A stretch of 64,000 nucleotides of DNA. Source: Sphingobacterium thalpophilum. Lineage in GTDB: Bacteria > Bacteroidota > Bacteroidia > Sphingobacteriales > Sphingobacteriaceae. This document shows positions 62,895 through 64,000 of this stretch, in pieces. Where the stretch lies: assembly GCF_038396785.1 (NCBI RefSeq), contig NZ_CP151087.1:3720001-3784000 (forward strand), given 5' to 3'. Numbering within the stretch: position 1 is the first letter of the stretch; each line of letters begins with the position of its first letter. Under the pieces are notes generated by a model. That model saw only the letters and a program-made list of their open reading frames with translations. It made no database searches and was not told the origin of the DNA. Both the position numbers and the translations under genes were made by a program.

Positions 62895-64000
62895 ATGAGC
62901 GAATTTATAAGCAAGATAACAGCTAATCAGCCTGTCTTCGAAGACAACGATCCGCAAGACGAGTTGATTACCCTAAATATTGGTCCCACGCATCCCGCTA
63001 CGCATGGCGTATTTCAGAACGTGGTGCAAATCGATGGCGAGCGTATTGTGAGTGGTGTGTCCACGATCGGTTATATTCATCGCGCATTTGAAAAAATTGC
63101 TGAACATCGACCTTTTTACCAAATAACGCCTTTGACTGATCGTCTAAATTATTGCTCGTCTCCAATCAATAATATGGGCTGGCATATGACCGTTGAAAAA
63201 CTGCTCAAGATCGAGATTCCTAAGCGGGTGCAGTATATGCGTGTTATCGTCATGGAGCTTGCCCGTATTGCAGATCATATTATTTGTAATGGTATTTTGG
63301 GGGTAGATACAGGTGCTTTTTCGGGCTTTTTGTATGTGATGCAGGAACGCGAGTTTATCTATGAAATTTTTGAAGAAATCTGTGGCGCTCGTCTGACAAC
63401 GAACATTGGTCGTATTGGAGGCTTCGAGCGTGATTTCAATGCGATAGCCTTTGAGAAAATACATGAATTTCTGAAACGCTATCCTCCGGTATTAAAAGAG
63501 TTTGAAGAGTTGTTTGTTCGTAACCGCATTTTTATAGAACGAACCTCGGGTGTTGCTGCTGTAACGGCAGAAGATGCACTGGATTATGGCTGGTCTGGTC
63601 CTATTTTGCGGGCGACAGGTGTAGATTACGATGTGCGTGTACAGAATCCTTATTGCTCGTATGAAGAATTTGATTTCGATGTACCTGTTGGTACAACAGG
63701 TGATGTATATGATCGTTTCATGGTTCGGAATGCTGAAATGTGGCAATCACTTCGGATTATTGAACAGGCATTAGCGAAAATTGAGAAAGAGCCCAAAGGC
63801 GTCTTCCATGCAGAGGTCCCTGATTTCTATTTACCTCCGAAAGAACAGGTATATACCAATATGGAGGCGCTAATTTACCATTTTAAAATCGTCATGGGTG
63901 AGGTGGATACACCGAAAGCTGAAGTCTATCATGCGGTCGAAGGTGCAAATGGTGAACTTGGTTTTTATTTGATTCACGATGGTGGACGGACACCTTATCG
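62895..64000 (+). CDS. nuoD: NADH-quinone oxidoreductase subunit D (3' end outside window)
   Basis: The first ~368 residues of the 49-kDa complex I subunit. Landmarks are NIGPTHPATHGVFQN with quinone-site residues, GYIHRAFEKIAEHR, DRLNYCSSPINNMGWH, TGAFSGFLYVMQERE, and the later RATGVDYDVRVQNPYCSYEE. It forms the quinone-binding pocket with NuoB. ATG at 62895 (MSEFISKIT) is 10 nt after nuoC. The gene runs off the right edge with its frame open. Confidence 0.95.
   Translation, partial: MSEFISKITANQPVFEDNDPQDELITLNIGPTHPATHGVFQNVVQIDGERIVSGVSTIGYIHRAFEKIAEHRPFYQITPLTDRLNYCSSPINNMGWHMTVEKLLKIEIPKRVQYMRVIVMELARIADHIICNGILGVDTGAFSGFLYVMQEREFIYEIFEEICGARLTTNIGRIGGFERDFNAIAFEKIHEFLKRYPPVLKEFEELFVRNRIFIERTSGVAAVTAEDALDYGWSGPILRATGVDYDVRVQNPYCSYEEFDFDVPVGTTGDVYDRFMVRNAEMWQSLRIIEQALAKIEKEPKGVFHAEVPDFYLPPKEQVYTNMEALIYHFKIVMGEVDTPKAEVYHAVEGANGELGFYLIHDGGRTPY

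Overview
The window comes from a member of the Bacteroidota, most likely Sphingobacterium or a close relative in the Sphingobacteriaceae. The evidence is the rRNA sequence type, promoters of the Bacteroidota form (TTG, about 20 bp, TAnnTTTG), the near absence of Shine-Dalgarno sequences, and typical gene sets: a short phosphatidylserine decarboxylase, an ExbB/ExbD/ExbD/TonB operon, an OmpA with thrombospondin-type-3 repeats, and YfhO. Base composition and gene style are even throughout. Apart from one insertion sequence this is core chromosome.

Layout. 1-4163: the 3' part of an rRNA operon (16S end, tRNA-Ile, tRNA-Ala, 23S, 5S, terminator). 4302-5701: an ISAon1/ISL3-type insertion sequence just behind the operon, followed by about 500 bp without genes. 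6.2-16 kb: housekeeping genes (SRPBCC protein, RsmF-like methyltransferase, CoaBC, RpoZ, BamD, NifU-like scaffold, LolC-like permease, metallo-beta-lactamase-fold hydrolase, AroE, TPR protein). 16-21 kb: a major OmpA porin, then a phosphate block (PiT transporter, PhoU-like protein, PhoR-like kinase) with a candidate Pho box, then Psd. 21-32 kb: a MORN-type protein, PolA, RsgA, an uncharacterised lipoprotein plus large secreted protein pair, and a divergent AsmA-like protein behind a perfect palindrome. 32-38 kb: K+ uptake (KtrB, KtrA), a YbjQ-like protein, YfhO, RnhB. 38.6-44 kb: an outer-membrane barrel protein, an M16 peptidase and FabD, then 11-bp tandem repeats running into a long hairpin. 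44.2-51.3 kb: an RDD protein divergent from a tightly packed SpoIIM / membrane protein / DUF4129 / DUF4350 / MoxR / DUF58 operon. 51.3-54.7 kb: a Dabb protein, MetK behind a SAM-II-like leader, a diacylglycerol-kinase-family protein and a SUI1/eIF1-like protein. 55-61.3 kb: the Ton operon extended with a PstS-like lipoprotein and a TPR protein. 61.4-64 kb: the start of the complex I operon (nuoA, B, C and partial D).

The regulatory DNA is the most informative part. Many promoters end only 3-7 nt before the start codon, so several mRNAs should be leaderless or nearly so. The PhoU-like gene has two 11-bp direct repeats where the -33 element should be. The metK leader has the order of elements of a SAM-II pseudoknot. 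A 27-bp palindrome lies between the unknown lipoprotein pair and the AsmA-like gene. No wholly new defence or mobile system was found. The best candidates for undescribed biology are the lipoprotein/secreted-protein pair, the 11-bp repeat element and the extended Ton operon.
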